Assembly (NCBI RefSeq): GCF_050947875.1
Contig: NW_027460291.1
Coordinates: 28,767,589 to 28,831,588 of the forward strand
Origin: Dermacentor variabilis
Taxonomy: Eukaryota > Arthropoda > Arachnida > Ixodida > Ixodidae
Length of the DNA: 64,000 bases
Direction: 5' to 3'
The translations under genes were made by a program, and so were the position numbers. Each line of letters starts with the position of its first letter. Position 1 is the stretch's first letter. Below are positions 35,098-47,100 of this stretch, in pieces. The notes beneath the pieces were generated by a model. It saw only the letters and a program-made list of their open reading frames with translations, had not been told where the DNA came from and did not search any database.

Positions 35098-35704
35098 TGT
35101 GGGGGCTCTCACACCCGTACTCTTGGGACAAAGGAACGACAACACAGTTGTGCAAACAATCACAAGGGCATTTATTGCACCTTTCATAGATCAATGTCTG
35201 CTAGCCGAGTTGCTACCCACAAAACATGCCGATGGGCGCGCGACAAATCCAGAAGTCCGACTCACCGCGACCGGAAGCGAGTGAATATGTTCGCCCCATG
35301 CTGGATCCCAACGCCTGGTCGTTCGCGTGTTCGGTCACGCCAACGGTGGCGCGTTCGCAGGCGGCCACGCGAGGCGGTCTCGCAGAAGCATGGGTCGCTG
35401 CGCGCGCGCGCGGGACGTCCACGCCGCGCACCGACCCGCCGGGGAAGAGGGTCGCTCCACGCGCGGCACGGCACGTCCATGCTGCTTGCTGTCTCGAACC
35501 CCCAAGAGAGACAGCGCGCCTTGTCTCCCGGCGCCCGAGTAACCCCGCAGCGGCGCGACGCTCGCGCCATCTCTCGCACCGCGCTTGTACCACTCCGACC
35601 GCCGCGGGCGCCAGGCCACGCGGCGGGCGAAGCCGCCCTGCAGAAGACGGGCCATGCGGGAAAACTAGATCTCAGGGGAGGCGTGAGAGTCACGCATCCC
35701 CACA
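35098..35704 (-). mobile_element. Solo LTR, GC-rich, with 4-bp target duplication
   Basis: It starts 'tgtgggggctctcac' and ends 'gagagtcacgcatccccaca', so it has TG...CA borders and short inverted ends. AACT flanks both sides (35094-35097, 35705-35708), as expected for Ty3-type integration. The reverse-complemented sequence has a possible AATAAA-like polyadenylation signal near the outer end (plus-strand 'tttattgc' near 35170), hence the minus-strand call. No internal region is present, consistent with LTR-LTR recombination. It is strikingly GC-rich against its AT-rich surroundings, which opens long meaningless frames on both strands. Confidence 0.75.
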
Positions 35705-36517
35705 AACTTCAGTTGGGCAGAATCATGTGCTTTTTTTCTCTAAAACTAATGGATTAGTGACATTCTGTTTTGCTGAATACCAATGAGGTTCTCAGTTTAA
35801 TAGTGGACCTGTGTTTCATGGTAATGTTTTACTTGTTGCATAGAAAGTTTTGCCTTCCAGTTCTTGTCCAGAATACAGAAGGGCTATCCCAAATATACGG
35901 CAGGTGGGTTATCGTAAGGCCAATCTGCGCAACAGACGAAAGGACCGTGCATCACATGACTTGATCACCGCTCCATGCATAGCCAATGCCGATGGTTAGA
36001 AGCAGGCCCTGTCCGCACTGTTTCATTGCCAGGTTCGGTGTGATTTGCCACCGGTCAAAGTTTCTGAAATCTGTAGGGTCACGGCAAGTCCCCATAGTTC
36101 GTCCGCTGCCTGTGCAAATGCATGCAACCGGCCATGGCACTTTCACGCACGCTGTGTAAATCCAAAGCTAGTCCTGTGGCGGGTTAAAAAAGTGACCTAT
36201 CAGTGTTTACGAATGGCATCAAGAAAAGGAGGCTGATGTATGGTGCGTCACAAAGAAGGTGGCTGCGAACAACTTTGTTGCCATCACATGCAGTCGCTTT
36301 TGTTTGCGAGGTGGTTTGTCAGCTTTCCGGGTGTCACATGGATGCTGCAAATACATCTGCGTCGATTTGGTACCAAACTATAGCTTCAGTGGCTGACGCC
36401 CTTTGAAGCAGTGCTAATTAGGCCTAATGGCCTAGGCATTGTGGCTGTGACAAAAATTCGCTGCTGACCAGTGTGGTAACAGGTCACGAGCCATTGCGAA
36501 ATGCTTGCCGCTAATAT

Positions 36518-36665
36518 TGTTATGGGGCTAAAAGAAGTGAGAAATATATTTGCAGGATATTTACAATAACTGTAGTAGCTGACAAGATGGTAGACAGCAC
36601 GCGATATTAAGAGCATTGTCCTCTTCGGACTAATCTTAAAACGCCTTCTTCGTCAGCCTGTTACT
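36518..36665 (-). repeat. 3' LTR of the deleted Ty3 element
   Basis: It contains 'tatttacaataactgtag' and 'agctgacaagatgg', shared with the right LTR at 38572-38715. It is unusually short for Ty3. Confidence 0.8.
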
Positions 36666-36808
36666 TGACTCTCAGTGGCTGAAGGATTGACCTGGTGCTG
36701 GTTAGGAGGTGGTCAAATGATATGACGTAAGACGCGCAACGTGGATCATGCCAGAGCGATGCTGAGCCACGGTTGGGTCAAGAGGGGCGATTTTGTACGT
36801 GACATCAG

Positions 36809-37800
36809 TTACTTTATGCAAGACACGGTAAAGGCCAGAGTAGCGTGAAAGTAACTTCTCCAAGAGGCCAACGCGTCGCCACGGTGACCAAAGAAGGACC
36901 AGGGCGCCTGGTGTGTAATGGAAGTCACAATTGCGAGTGTCAATAAGTGCCGCTGATTTTCCTGCGACTCCACAAGTCGGCGTCGGGCAATATGGTGTGC
37001 TTCTTGTGCTTTGTGTATGGCTTCACGGGCGTACTTGGATGTGAAATTCAGACTAGAAGGCAGAACGGTGTCGAAAGGGAGCGTTGGGTCGTGACCAAGC
37101 AAGAGCAAGAATGGAGAGAAGCTTGCAGTATCATGGCGAGAATTATTGGTGAAAGTAACGAATGGCAGTGCAACGTCCCAGTCGCGATGGTTATCGGAGA
37201 CATACATGGACATCATGTCAGTAAGAGTGCGGTTAAGGCGCTCAGTTAGACCGTTCGTTTGTGGATGGTAAGCAGTAGCAAGTTTGTGTTTAGTGTCACA
37301 CGAGTGAAGAATGTCATTAACAACTTTAGAAAGAAAGTAGCAGCCTCGGTCAGTGAGGCGCTGTCAAGGAGCATTGGGGTGAAGGATGACGTTCTCTAGG
37401 AGGAAGTCAGCAACATCAGTTGCATAGCTTGTTGCAAGAGCCCGTGTGATGGTGTATTGGGTGGTGTAGTATGTTGCTACAGCAATCCACTGATTTTCCG
37501 AAGCAGATGTAGGAAAATACACTAAAAGATCAACACCTACACGGAAGAATGGTTCAGATAGTACGTCAAGTGGTTGAAGGCGGCCAGCAGGGAGTGTGGT
37601 TGGCTTTTTTCGTCATTGACAAAGGTCACACGCAGCGATATAACTGCAAAAGTCATGGTAAAAACCAGGCCAAAAGAAGCGCCGACGAACGCGGTCATAA
37701 GTCTGTGACATGCCAAGGTGACAGGCAGTCGGTACATCATGAAGCTGGGTGAGAACAGTATGACGCAGATGCACAGGTACAACGAAGAATCAGTCAAGGC
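36809..37800 (-). pseudogene. Ty3-type integrase remnant
   Basis: Reading from 37800 downward, the translated fragments give a pre-integrase stretch (I-L-Y-R-F-N-M-R-P-D-G), the zinc-binding H-L-G-M-S-Q-T-Y-D and a C-D-L-C pair, then the catalytic core with A-Y-H-P-Q-T-N-G-L-T-E-R-L-N-R-T-L (containing the last catalytic glutamate). The open part at 37216-36809 has D-W-D-V-A-L-P-F-V-T-F and P-F-L-L-L-L-G. Several stops and frame changes are present, for example near 37613 and 37365. It would have joined the cDNA to host DNA. Confidence 0.75.
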
Positions 37801-37829
37801 CATCTGGGCGCATGTTAAAGCGGTACAAT

Positions 37830-38518
37830 ATGCCATATTGAAGTTCAAACATGCGAAGGTGAGGATCGGGCATCGTTGAAGTCAGCCGTTGAATAAGGTC
37901 TTGTGGACAGAGCAGCCGTGTTAGGAAGGCGGGGAAATGGGTGGGCAATGCGGCGTCACTTGGCTTCTTCAAACCGCTGGCATTCAGTAATGATGGCTTG
38001 CGCGGTGGAATAATTCTTAAACAGAATATGTGGAAGGCATCATCTCCTATGCCCTTAATGACATTTGTGACTTTATCAGGCTTGGACATCTTCGGATCCA
38101 CTTTGCGGCAAAGAGCAAGCATGTCTTGGATGTACGTGAGGTAGGACTCAGTGCACGTCTGGACATGCAAAGCGAGGTTTTTTTGGGCAGCACGCTGACA
38201 TCCAACAGGCCTGCCAAACAAATACTTAAGATTCTGTTTACAAATGTCCCAGCTGGTAAGTTCCTCCTCGTGGGTCTGAAACCAGATGCATGCTGTTCCC
38301 GCGAGGTAAAATATCAAATTAGCTAGCTTGATGGTCTCGTCCCAGTGGTTTCTGGCACTCACCCGCTCATATAGTTGAAGCCAATCTTCAATGTCAGTGT
38401 TGTCGGTGCCAGAAAAGGTTCTTGGGTTGTGCGGTTGTGCCACAATGACGGTAGGCGTGAGTGCTGACGTGCTTGAAGCATCCTTGCCTTGAGCTGGCAT
38501 TGTAGATGCAGCCAACAA
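37830..38518 (-). pseudogene. Ty3-type Gag remnant
   Basis: From an ATG at 38518 (minus strand) the frame reads P-R-T-F-S-G-T-D, then W-L-Q-L-Y-E-R-V and L-I-F-Y-L-A-G-T-A, then S-Y-L-T-Y-I-Q-D-M-L-A-L-C, the pattern of retrotransposon Gag capsid domains. A frame change occurs near 37985. The zinc-knuckle region is missing because the internal deletion joins Gag to the integrase region. It is similar to the Gag remnant at 47222-48183. Confidence 0.8.
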
Positions 38519-38571
38519 GCACTCGCTGCATAAATCTGTCTTGATGTGGAGCCTGCAACCTCCACCATAAG

Positions 38572-38715
38572 TGTTACGAGGGTAAAGTAAGAAATATATT
38601 TACAGGATATTTACAATAACTGTAGCAGCTGACAAGATGGCAGACAGCACGCAATGTTAAGAGCGTTGTCTTCTTCCGATTATTCTTAAAAGGTCTTCTT
38701 CGTCAACCTGTCACA
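38572..38715 (-). repeat. 5' LTR of the deleted Ty3 element
   Basis: It begins 'tgttacgagggtaaag' and ends 'caacctgtcaca' on the + strand, giving TG...CA borders. Just inside it, on the minus strand, a 'tggtggaggttgcagg' stretch is a candidate primer-binding site. Confidence 0.8.
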
Positions 38716-39103
38716 GTATGTCAGTTCAGGTGGCTCATCAGTGTTCGGTCCCGAGATCAGGCATGGGAGTTAGATTGATGGCTGTTGAAGAGGGCATGAA
38801 GTTCGTCACCTCATATGCAGCATGATCCACGTACCTACTGGCGGTTAATCGACCTGATCTTCGAACATGCTTTCGCATTTTGAGAAGTACGCATGCCTCT
38901 TATTGCCGTTCACTCTCTCCGTGTTGCATTATAATTTCGCCCTGTCTTGTCGACCTGGACCAACCTTGAACAGACAAGCAGCAGACCTAGCAGACGCGGT
39001 GATGCCTGCATCTGGCTGCCGACGTTGAATTGAATAATTCGAATGTTCCTATTCGATTTGATTAGGTGATATTCGAGTACTATTGGCACACCCTTAATAT
39101 TAA

Positions 39104-39757
39104 CCCTTTTTGTGGCAACTTTCTGTTTTTGTGGAAAACTATCAAAATTCCCCGCATTTTTTAATAAATGATTCAGTGTAAACAGCTTTCGTAATTATTG
39201 CGAGTTCATTTGTTATTTTCTGTTGTCTTTTACTGTCAGTTGTTTCCTCATATTTTTGAGTTGCTGACAGGCAAGTCCTCAGAAACAGTCTATATGAAGC
39301 TCAATACTCCTTGGAACAAAAGTCAAGTGTGGTTTTGTTATCCTCCATGCGACGTGTTATAGCTGGCGTGGTGTGGAAAAGAAATTGCAGAGGCCCCGGC
39401 AACGAAGCATTTTTGTCCAGCCACATCCTTGAAAAAGAGACCACCAGAAGCTCTAAATGTTTGTCACAATCGTTAATACTGAGTTGAAGGTCGAAACATG
39501 ACTGGCTAAAGAAATACTTGCTTGAGGTGAAGCAGCATCCAAGAACAGCACGATACCGGCACTTAGCAAGGCGGCCATTGTCACTGCAACAGCCTTGCTC
39601 CATGCCACAATTTTTAAGGTTCAAGGGAGCCAGACTTCTACTTCATTACCGCCAACTTCTCCCTTAAGAAATTTGTTCTCTGGGGAGCTGGTGCCATAGT
39701 GCACCATTCATGCCAAACCGATGAAACGACTGCCACTCATCCATGGCACGAGAAGGG
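39104..39757. mobile_element. piggyBac-type non-autonomous element with TTAA duplication
   Basis: The left end 'ccctttttgtggc' and the reverse-complemented right end 'cccttctcgtgcc' are inverted repeats starting with CCCTT, as in piggyBac. Perfect TTAA flanks lie at 39100-39103 and 39758-39761. No transposase frame. Confidence 0.75.
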
Positions 39758-39837
39758 TTAAGCTCCACCTTAACATCTTCCATGTGTAATTTGATTCTGG
39801 GGCCTCTCAACAAGCATTTCATGGTAGCAAATACATA

Positions 39838-40232
39838 CAGTGGAACCCCGGTTATACATCCCTTGGTTTTGCGACAACCCGGGTTTTACGACGGATTAGC
39901 GCAGTCCTGGCGAAGTCCCCATAGAAGCAATGCATTAAAAACCTCGGTTATCCGATGCAATTTTACACCTGACCCGCGTTATACGACAACCCTCGCGAAG
40001 CGTGGGACGGCGGACGAAAGAAAAGTGCCGTGGGTCTCTTTCCTCGCTCCGTCTCTCCGCATGCAGAGCGCTTGACACCGCTCGACCTGTTCGCTTCGGC
40101 GCAGCTTTATTCCCTGCCTCGTCTCATTGTTCGTTTCTCTCTCCCCCACCAGCAGCTGCCCGCGACGCTCCCTGGGCTGAAATACCGCCTTTTCTTCTCC
40201 GCAATCACTTTCTCCCTCTCTCCTCTGCGACG
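39838..40232. mobile_element. Left part of a Tigger/pogo-like element (family A)
   Basis: It begins 'cagtggaaccccggttat' after TA at 39836-39837 and matches the reverse complement of 1815-1881. Its right part is lost: near 40233 the sequence changes to the Ty3 element on the minus strand. Confidence 0.6.
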
Positions 40233-42905
40233 TAAAAATTCTGGTCTTTCAGGGCGTAGGCTGTGACGGTAGAGAACGTTGTTGCAGAGTACGAACATGC
40301 ACAGGATGGGCTGTGAACGTCCAGAATTGAGACGATCAATGAGAGCATGTAAGCAGACATCACACCGTTGTTCAGTGCGAATGTCATGCAGATTAGAAAT
40401 GGCCAGGACGCAAGCATCAGTGTCATGCGCATCATATTCAGGGCAATTTACAGGATGACGGGAGAGGCAAGCGGCTTCCTTGTGCAAGTGGCCTGACTTG
40501 CTTACAGCAACAAATGAATATTCTTGGAGCCATAGCACCCGTTGACCCAATTGTCCAGTGGGGTCTTTGAGTGAGGAGAGCCAGCACAAGTCATGGTGAT
40601 CAGTAACCATGGAAAATGATCAGCCATGCAAGTAGAGGTGGAATTTGGCTACTGCCCAAACTAACGCCAGGCACTCCCATTCAGTAATTGAAAAATACCT
40701 CTTGGTAGGTGACAGGAGACGACTGGCACATGCAGTTACACGCTATGCATTACACTGCCATTGAACGAGTATAGCTCCAATTCCCTGGTCACTGGCATCC
40801 ATGTGAAGTTCAGTGGCAGCAGATGGATCATAATGAGCCAGCAATGGGGGAGCCGTGAGCAACTGTACGAGGGTGGAGAAGGCTTTGGTTTGAGCAAAAC
40901 CCCATGGGAAAGCAACATCCTTCTTAAGTAATTTGGTGAGTGGGCAAGCGGTGTCGGTGAAATACTTGACGAAACGGCGGAAATATGAGCATAGTCCAAC
41001 AAAGCTCTTCATGTCTGCGGTGTAAGACGGAACAGGAAAGTTCTGGACTGCACGAATCTTGTCCAAGTCAGGTTGAGCGCCGGCGACACTGACAAGATGG
41101 CCAAGAGGCAAGAACGGTAATTTGACCACTTCCAAAGTGGCACTTGGATGACTTCAGTTGCAGGTCAGCATGTCAGAAAACAGCAAGAATGGCCGACAGA
41201 CGTGTGTAAGATGACTTTGCAAAAGTTGGTGAAAAGACTTTCACATCGTCTAGATAACAGAGACATTTATAGCTGCGAAGTAAGGAGTCCATCATTCTTT
41301 CAAAGGTTGCTGGGGCATTACAAAGGCCGAACGGCATAACCTTGAATTGCGAGAGACCGTTATGTGTTACGAAGGCAGTTTCCTCATAGTCCATGTCGTC
41401 TACCAAGATTTGCCAATAGCCTGATCGAAGGACTAGGGACGAGAACTACTTGGCTCCATGCAAGCAGTCCAAAGCGTCATCAATATGCGGCAAGGGGTAG
41501 ACATCCTTGCGCGTAATTTTGTTGAGGTGCGGCAACTGTAAAGCGGCAACTGCCATGCTTCTTCTTGACAAGCACAACAGGGGACACCCACAGACTGAAG
41601 ATGGCTCGATAACGCCTTTAGTCAACGTCTTATCCACTTCTTGTTGTATCATTTGTCGTTCAGCATGTGAAACACGGTATGGATGGTGGTGTATTGGATT
41701 GGCGTCTCTGGTGTAAATACGATGGATGACCACCGATCTCTGGGCTCAAGGGTGGCCATCAAGGTAAAAAATGTCGCAGTAAGTTTCCAAGAGGTGGCGG
41801 ATCCCAACAGCTTGTGCAGGAAGAAGGTCAGGTGCATTCATCTTCCAAAGTTTGTCTGTAACTAGAGTTGGAGAATCGGCAATTCCTGTAGAGGGCGACG
41901 GAACTTCGCCGTCAAGCGCCGATATCTTGCAATCGTTGACAGGTAAGATGTTGCCCGAAGACGTGCTTCTGGGAACAATTTGAGTCAAGCAGCTAAAATT
42001 AAGGAGAGGGAGCGAAGTCTGATTGCCTGTAACAGTGAGCATGGCATGAGGAACAGCCAAAGTTCTTTGAAGCGGTATGTCAGCGGTGGGGCATAGCACA
42101 TAGACGCCGTCAAAAACGGATAGAAACTACATTAGAGTGACGTACGTAGTGGCTTGATGTGACAGGCAGATGTCTTCGGGAGAGCTTAACCGTGGTTGTG
42201 TGACTGGTGGACTATAGTAGCCGTGATGTAATTCAAGCTCAATGACACCAGAAGCGCATTCAAAGAGGGCTAAATGGGAGGACAAAGGGTCTAAGCCGAG
42301 TATAACATCATAAGGGTATTGTTTCAAAATTGCAAACGAAAACAGTGGTTAGATTCCCCACGATGCCAATGCGAGCAGCGCACATACCAAGCGCAGTAGG
42401 CTTTCCTCCATCAGCAACGCAGAAAGTACGTGATGCAGAGGGTGCGTGATGCAGAGGGTGCGTGATGCAGCGGGTGCGTTATGGAGTGGTGCATGACTCG
42501 GCAGGTATGAGGACTCTGTTCAAGCGTTGGCACAGTTGGGCACTCATCACGGATATGTGTGCACCGACGTCAATGAGTGCTAGGACACTGACGCCTTCAA
42601 CTACAATGTCCATCAAGTTCTCTTTGGTCAGCAAAGTGATCAGAGGGTTTTCGGTTTAGTCATCAATGCAATGTCACTTCCGGGAGCTGCATCGCTTAGT
42701 TTTCCAGAGACTGGCGTCGGGGCTGCATCAGGGACAATGGGCGACGAGCCTGCAGTGATAGGGATGATGGTGGATGAACTGGTGGTGAATTTGACTGATG
42801 ATGTCGGAATGATGACGAGGGACAGTTCCAAGTAGCATAAGCATCACTGTTTGGCTGTTGCAGTTCAAATGGAGGCTGGTAACGCAGGCTCTGTTCGGTG
42901 CAACA
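40233..42905 (-). pseudogene. Ty3 Pol remnant: protease, reverse transcriptase, RNase H
   Basis: Near 42570 the minus strand has A-L-I-D-V-G-A-H-I-S-V-M-S, the aspartic-protease active site with V in place of the usual T. The reverse transcriptase follows: L-N-K-I-T-R-K-D-V-Y-P-L-P (about 41510), V-M-P-F-G-L-C-N-A-P-A-T-F-E-R and C-Y-L-D-D-V (41330-41240). The connection to RNase H has V-G-L-C-S-Y-F-R-R-F-V and H-M-D-A-S-D-Q-G-I-G-A (41010-40760), and T-D-H-H-D-L-C-W-L-S-S-L-K-D (40600). Multiple stops and frame changes break it. It is cut at 40233 before the integrase. Confidence 0.82.
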
Positions 42906-44082
42906 CAGTGAACTCTCGTTAAGACGATCTCGGTTAAGCTGAATTCTCGCATATGATGAACAACATGGGAATGTTTGTTTGGATTTCCATAGACTGAGTG
43001 CAAAAGAAAAATCTGCTTAAGATGAACCGTCTCAGACATGCTCTTCGGTTAAGACGAACATTCGGAGTGACCCCCACCGCTACCGATCTCAGAGGCTAGG
43101 GTGCCTTGATGCGCCACTCCCGGGGGCGTGCACATCAAGGCACGCTGCTCACTGTCAACATGCTGACATGAGGAATCGCTGCAGCAGCAGCGAGCGAAGT
43201 GACCTTCATGCTGTCTATTGCTTCAACGCAGGCTGAGTGGCAAAAATACAGCACGCGCAAAGCTACGAGCCATCAGCTCACCTAGACTGTGCCCCAAAGA
43301 AGATCACGTTCAAGCCCCCGCGACCGTGCACAGCCGAAGTACAACACTTCCCTCCCTCCTCTCCCAGCGCCATGCATGCCACAGAAGGCAGCCCGCTTCC
43401 CCCCCTTTCCTCCTTGCACACGCGAGATTGAGCCGCCTCGTCGTCGCACGCTTGCGTACAGCATGTGAGGACGATGTTATCATGAGGCAAACCCGGTATG
43501 TCTGTATTGTAAACGAAACCTGTGGCATCTGCCAGAGAAGGGCAACACAGTGCGCCTCCGCCTACCTTCCTCCTCCGCGACGCTTTGCCTCGTTTCTCCT
43601 TCCCCACTTCCTTGATCACGTGGACTTTCCTCTGGGTTGCACTGCTTTGCCGCCGCACCCCATCGTACTTGTGCTAGCTCAGAGCATGCACCTTAATTTG
43701 GGACGTGGCAGATGGCTGCTTGAACTCCATAGTGAACTCTCTCCAGCAGCATGAAGGCACAGAAGGATTTTTAAGGTCATTAGGTTAGATGACATCGTTT
43801 GTGGCTGCTCACCGATCTGCACAGAAGTGCCAAGCGTCCATCACGGAGTGGATGAAACCAAGCAAGAGTACCACTTGAAAACTGTTTTCTATTAAGTTCA
43901 GCTATATAACTGCTTTTTATCTTTTTTTTTATGTCATTAAGCCTACTTCATTTACCGTGTTGAAGTAAGATATTTGGATGTTCCTGGCCATGTTGCCAAT
44001 TATTCTTCTGATAAGATGAACTTCGGATATGACTAACAAATTTTCATGGTTCCTTCGAGTTCTTCTTAAAGGGGGTCTACTG
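42906..44082. mobile_element. Tigger-like element inside the Ty3 element
   Basis: The left end 'cagtgaactctcgttaaga' and reverse-complemented right end 'cagtagaccccctttaaga' form an inverted pair. Near 43830-43882 the + strand reads S-I-T-E-W-M-K-P-S-K-S, like the C-terminal end of Tigger transposases, so it derives from a coding copy. The rest has no recognisable transposase. The expected TA flanks are not intact. Confidence 0.6.
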
Positions 44083-44084
44083 TG

Positions 44085-44152
44085 CAGTGGCGTAGAGGTA
44101 GAGCATCCACCTCGCGTGCAAGAGGACCGTGGTTCGAATCCCAATGCCGCAC
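44085..44152 (+). repeat. tRNA-like stretch at the head of the RTE LINE
   Basis: An A-box-like 'tggcgtagaggtagagc' and a B-box 'ggttcgaatcc' at 44131-44141 are spaced as in a tRNA. The anticodon arm does not fold into a standard 5-bp stem with a 7-base loop, so it is not a working tRNA gene. A short A-run follows at 44168-44178. It is either a small SINE next to the LINE or the 5' head of the LINE. Confidence 0.6.
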
Positions 44153-44199
44153 AATTTTCTACCGTATTAAAAAAAAAATCCGCGTGTTGATAAAATTGC

Positions 44200-47100
44200 A
44201 TTAACAGGCTTGGAGTGCGGGCTGATCCTGGTGACCAGAACCAGTAACGCACTCCCTCACCAGAGCAGGATTGGCCACCCTGGTGCAGTACTTGGCCACA
44301 ACCTCCTATATGAATACAACAGCCGAACCCCGGCCCTCAGTCCTTAGCGTCTGCGAAGCAACTGACCACTGCGGCGGTCAGACCTGTGACGCAGCAGGGG
44401 TGCTAAGAATACCTGGGTCCGAACAGGCCGCCACTGGAATCTGAACCTGACAACGTCTCACGCAAGTCTAGCAGTGCTATTGGAGGTATTAGAGGGCAGA
44501 AAATGGGATATAATAGGGCTCAGTGAAGTTAGGAGGACAAAAGAAGCATATACAGTGCTAAAAAGTGGGCACGTCCTGTGCTACTGTGGCAACTGTGGCG
44601 AGAAGTAGGAGTCGGATTCCTGATTAATAAGGATATAACTGGTAACATAGAGGAATTCTATAGCATTAACGAGAGGGTGGCAGGTCTTGTTGTGAAACTT
44701 AATAAGAGGTACAAACTGAAGGTAGTACAAGTCTACGCCCCAAAATCCAGTCATGATGACCAGGAAGTCGAAAGTCTCTATGAAGACGTGGAATCGGCGA
44801 TGGGTAAAGTCAAAACAAAATACACTATACTGATGGGCGACTTCAATGCCAGGGTAGGCAAGAAGCAGGCTGGAGACAAGTCAGTGGGGGAATATGGCAT
44901 AGGCTCTAGGAATAGCAGAGGAGAGTTATCCGTAGAGTTTGCAGAACAGAATAATATGCGGATAATGAAGACATTTTTCCGCTAGCGGGATAGCCGAAAG
45001 TGGACGTGGAGAAGCCCGAATGGTGAGACTAGAAATGAAATAGACTTCATACTCTGCGCTAACCCTGGCATCATACAAGATGTGGACGTGCTCGGCAAGG
45101 TGCGCTGCAGTGACCATGGGATGCTAAGAGCTCGAATTAGCCTAGACTTGAGGAGGGAACGGAAGAAACTGGTACATAAGAAGCCGATCAATGAGTTAGC
45201 GGTAAGGGGGAAAATAGAGGAATTCTGGATCAACTTACAGAACAGGTATTCGGCTTTAACTCAGGAAGAGGACCTTAGTGTTGAAGCAATGAACGACAAT
45301 CCTTTGGGCATCATCAAGGAGTGCGCAATAGAAGTCGGTGGTAACTCCATTACACAGGATACCAATAAGCTATCGTAGAAGATGAAAGGTCTAATCAAGA
45401 AACGCCAATGTATGAAAGCCTCTAACCCTACAGCTAGAATAGAACTGACAGAATTTTCAAATTAATCAACAAGCGTAAGACAGCTGACATAAGGAAGTAT
45501 AATATGGATAGAATTGAACATGCTCTCAGGAATGGAGGAAGCCTAAAAGCAGTGAAGAAACTAGGAGCAGGCACGAATCAGATGTATGCGCTAGGAGACA
45601 AAGCCGGCAATATCATTATTAATATGGATGAGATAGTTCAAGTGTCTGAGGAGTTCTACAGAGATTTATACAGTACCAGTGGCACCCACGACGATAATGG
45701 AAGAGAGAATAGTCTAGAGGAATTTGAAATCCCACAAGTAACGCCGAAATAAGTAAAGAAAGCCTTGGGAGATATGCAAAGGGGGAAGGCAGCTGGGGAG
45801 GACCAGGTAACAGCAGATTTGTTGAAGGATGGTGGGCAGATTATTCTAGAAAAACTGGCCACCCTGTATACGCAATGCCTCATGACCTTGAGCGTACCGG
45901 AATCTTGGAAGAACGCTAACATAATCCTAATCCATAAGAAAGGGGACGCCAAAGACCTGGAAAATTATAGACCGATCAGCTTGCTGTCCGTTGCCTACAA
46001 AGTATTTAGTAAGGTAATCGCAAATAGAATTGGGAACACCTTAAGCTTCTGTCAGCCAAAGGGCCAGGCAGGATTTCGTAAAGGCTACTCAACAATAGAC
46101 CATATTCACACTATAAATCAGGTGATATATATAGCTTTCATTGATTACGAGAAATTGTTTGATTCGATCGAAACCTCAGCAGTCATAGAGGCATTACGGA
46201 ATCAGAATGTAGGCGAGCCATATGTAAAAATATTGAAGGATACCTATAGCGGCTCCACAGCCACCGTAGTCCTCCATAAAGAAAGCAACAAAATCCCAAT
46301 GAAGAAAGGCGTCAGGCAGGGAGATACGATCTTTTTAATGCTATTCACAGCGTGTTTACAGGAGGTATTCAGAGACCTGGATTGGGAAGAATTGGGGATA
46401 AGAGTTAATGGAGAATGCCTTAGTATCTTACAATTCACTGATGATATTGCCTTGCTTAGTTACCCAATGGACCAATTGCAATGTATGCTCCTTAACCTGG
46501 AGAGGCAAAGCAGAAGGGTAGGTCTAAAAATTTATCTGCGCAAAACTAAAGTAATGTTAACAGTCTCGGAAGAGAACAGCAGGTTACAATAGGTAGCGAG
46601 GCACTGGAAGTGGTAAGAGAATACATCTACTTGGGACAAGTAGTGACCGCGGATTCGGATCATGAGACTGAAATAATCAGAAGAATAAGAATGGGCTGGG
46701 GTGCGTTTGGCAGGCATTCTCAGATCATGAACAGCAGGTTGCCATTATCCCTCAAGAGAAAAGTGTATAACAGCTGTGTCTTACCAGTACTCACGTACGG
46801 GGCAGAAACCTGGAGGCTTACGAAAAGGGTTCTACTTAAATTGAGGGCAACACAATAAGATATGGAAAGGAAAATTATGGGCGTAACGCTAAGAGATAGG
46901 AAAAGAGCAGATTGGGTGAGGGAAGAGACGCGAGTTAATGACATCTTAGTTGAAATAAAGAAAAAAGATACGGGCATGGGCAGGACATGTAATGAGGAGG
47001 GAAGATAATCGATGGTCATTAAGGGTTACAGACTGGATTCCAAGGGAAGGGGAAGCGTAGCAGGGGGCGGCAGAAAGTTAGGTGGGCGGATGAGATTAAG

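Larger units (their letters stand above)
36518..38715 (-). mobile_element. Internally deleted Ty3-type LTR retrotransposon
   Basis: Two similar LTRs of about 145 bp (36518-36665 and 38572-38715) enclose 1.9 kb that encode Gag and then, directly, the integrase region. Protease, reverse transcriptase and RNase H are missing. The LTRs differ at roughly one base in ten by eye, so the insertion is old. No convincing target duplication was found. Confidence 0.8.
34756..39094. mobile_element. Element with AGGGGTGTG ends hosting two LTR-element insertions
   Basis: The left end 'aggggtgtgttaatacc' and the reverse-complemented right end 'aagggtgtgccaatagta' resemble the well-formed pair at 54050-54507. 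Between them lie a solo LTR (35098-35704) and a Ty3 element (36518-38715). Removing both leaves about 1.5 kb without recognised genes. The pairing of these two distant ends is inference. Confidence 0.4.

Noticed and set aside
35194..35786. Long overlapping open frames on both strands in the GC-rich block
   Set aside because: The block is a solo LTR with target duplications. High GC content lowers stop-codon frequency and explains the open frames.
43218..43754. Open frame of 178 codons
   Set aside because: It lies inside a Tigger-like element, has no domain pattern, and overlaps equally long frames on the other strand.
44085..44152. Functional tRNA gene
   Set aside because: A- and B-boxes are present, but the anticodon arm does not fold into a normal stem and loop, and acceptor pairing is imperfect.
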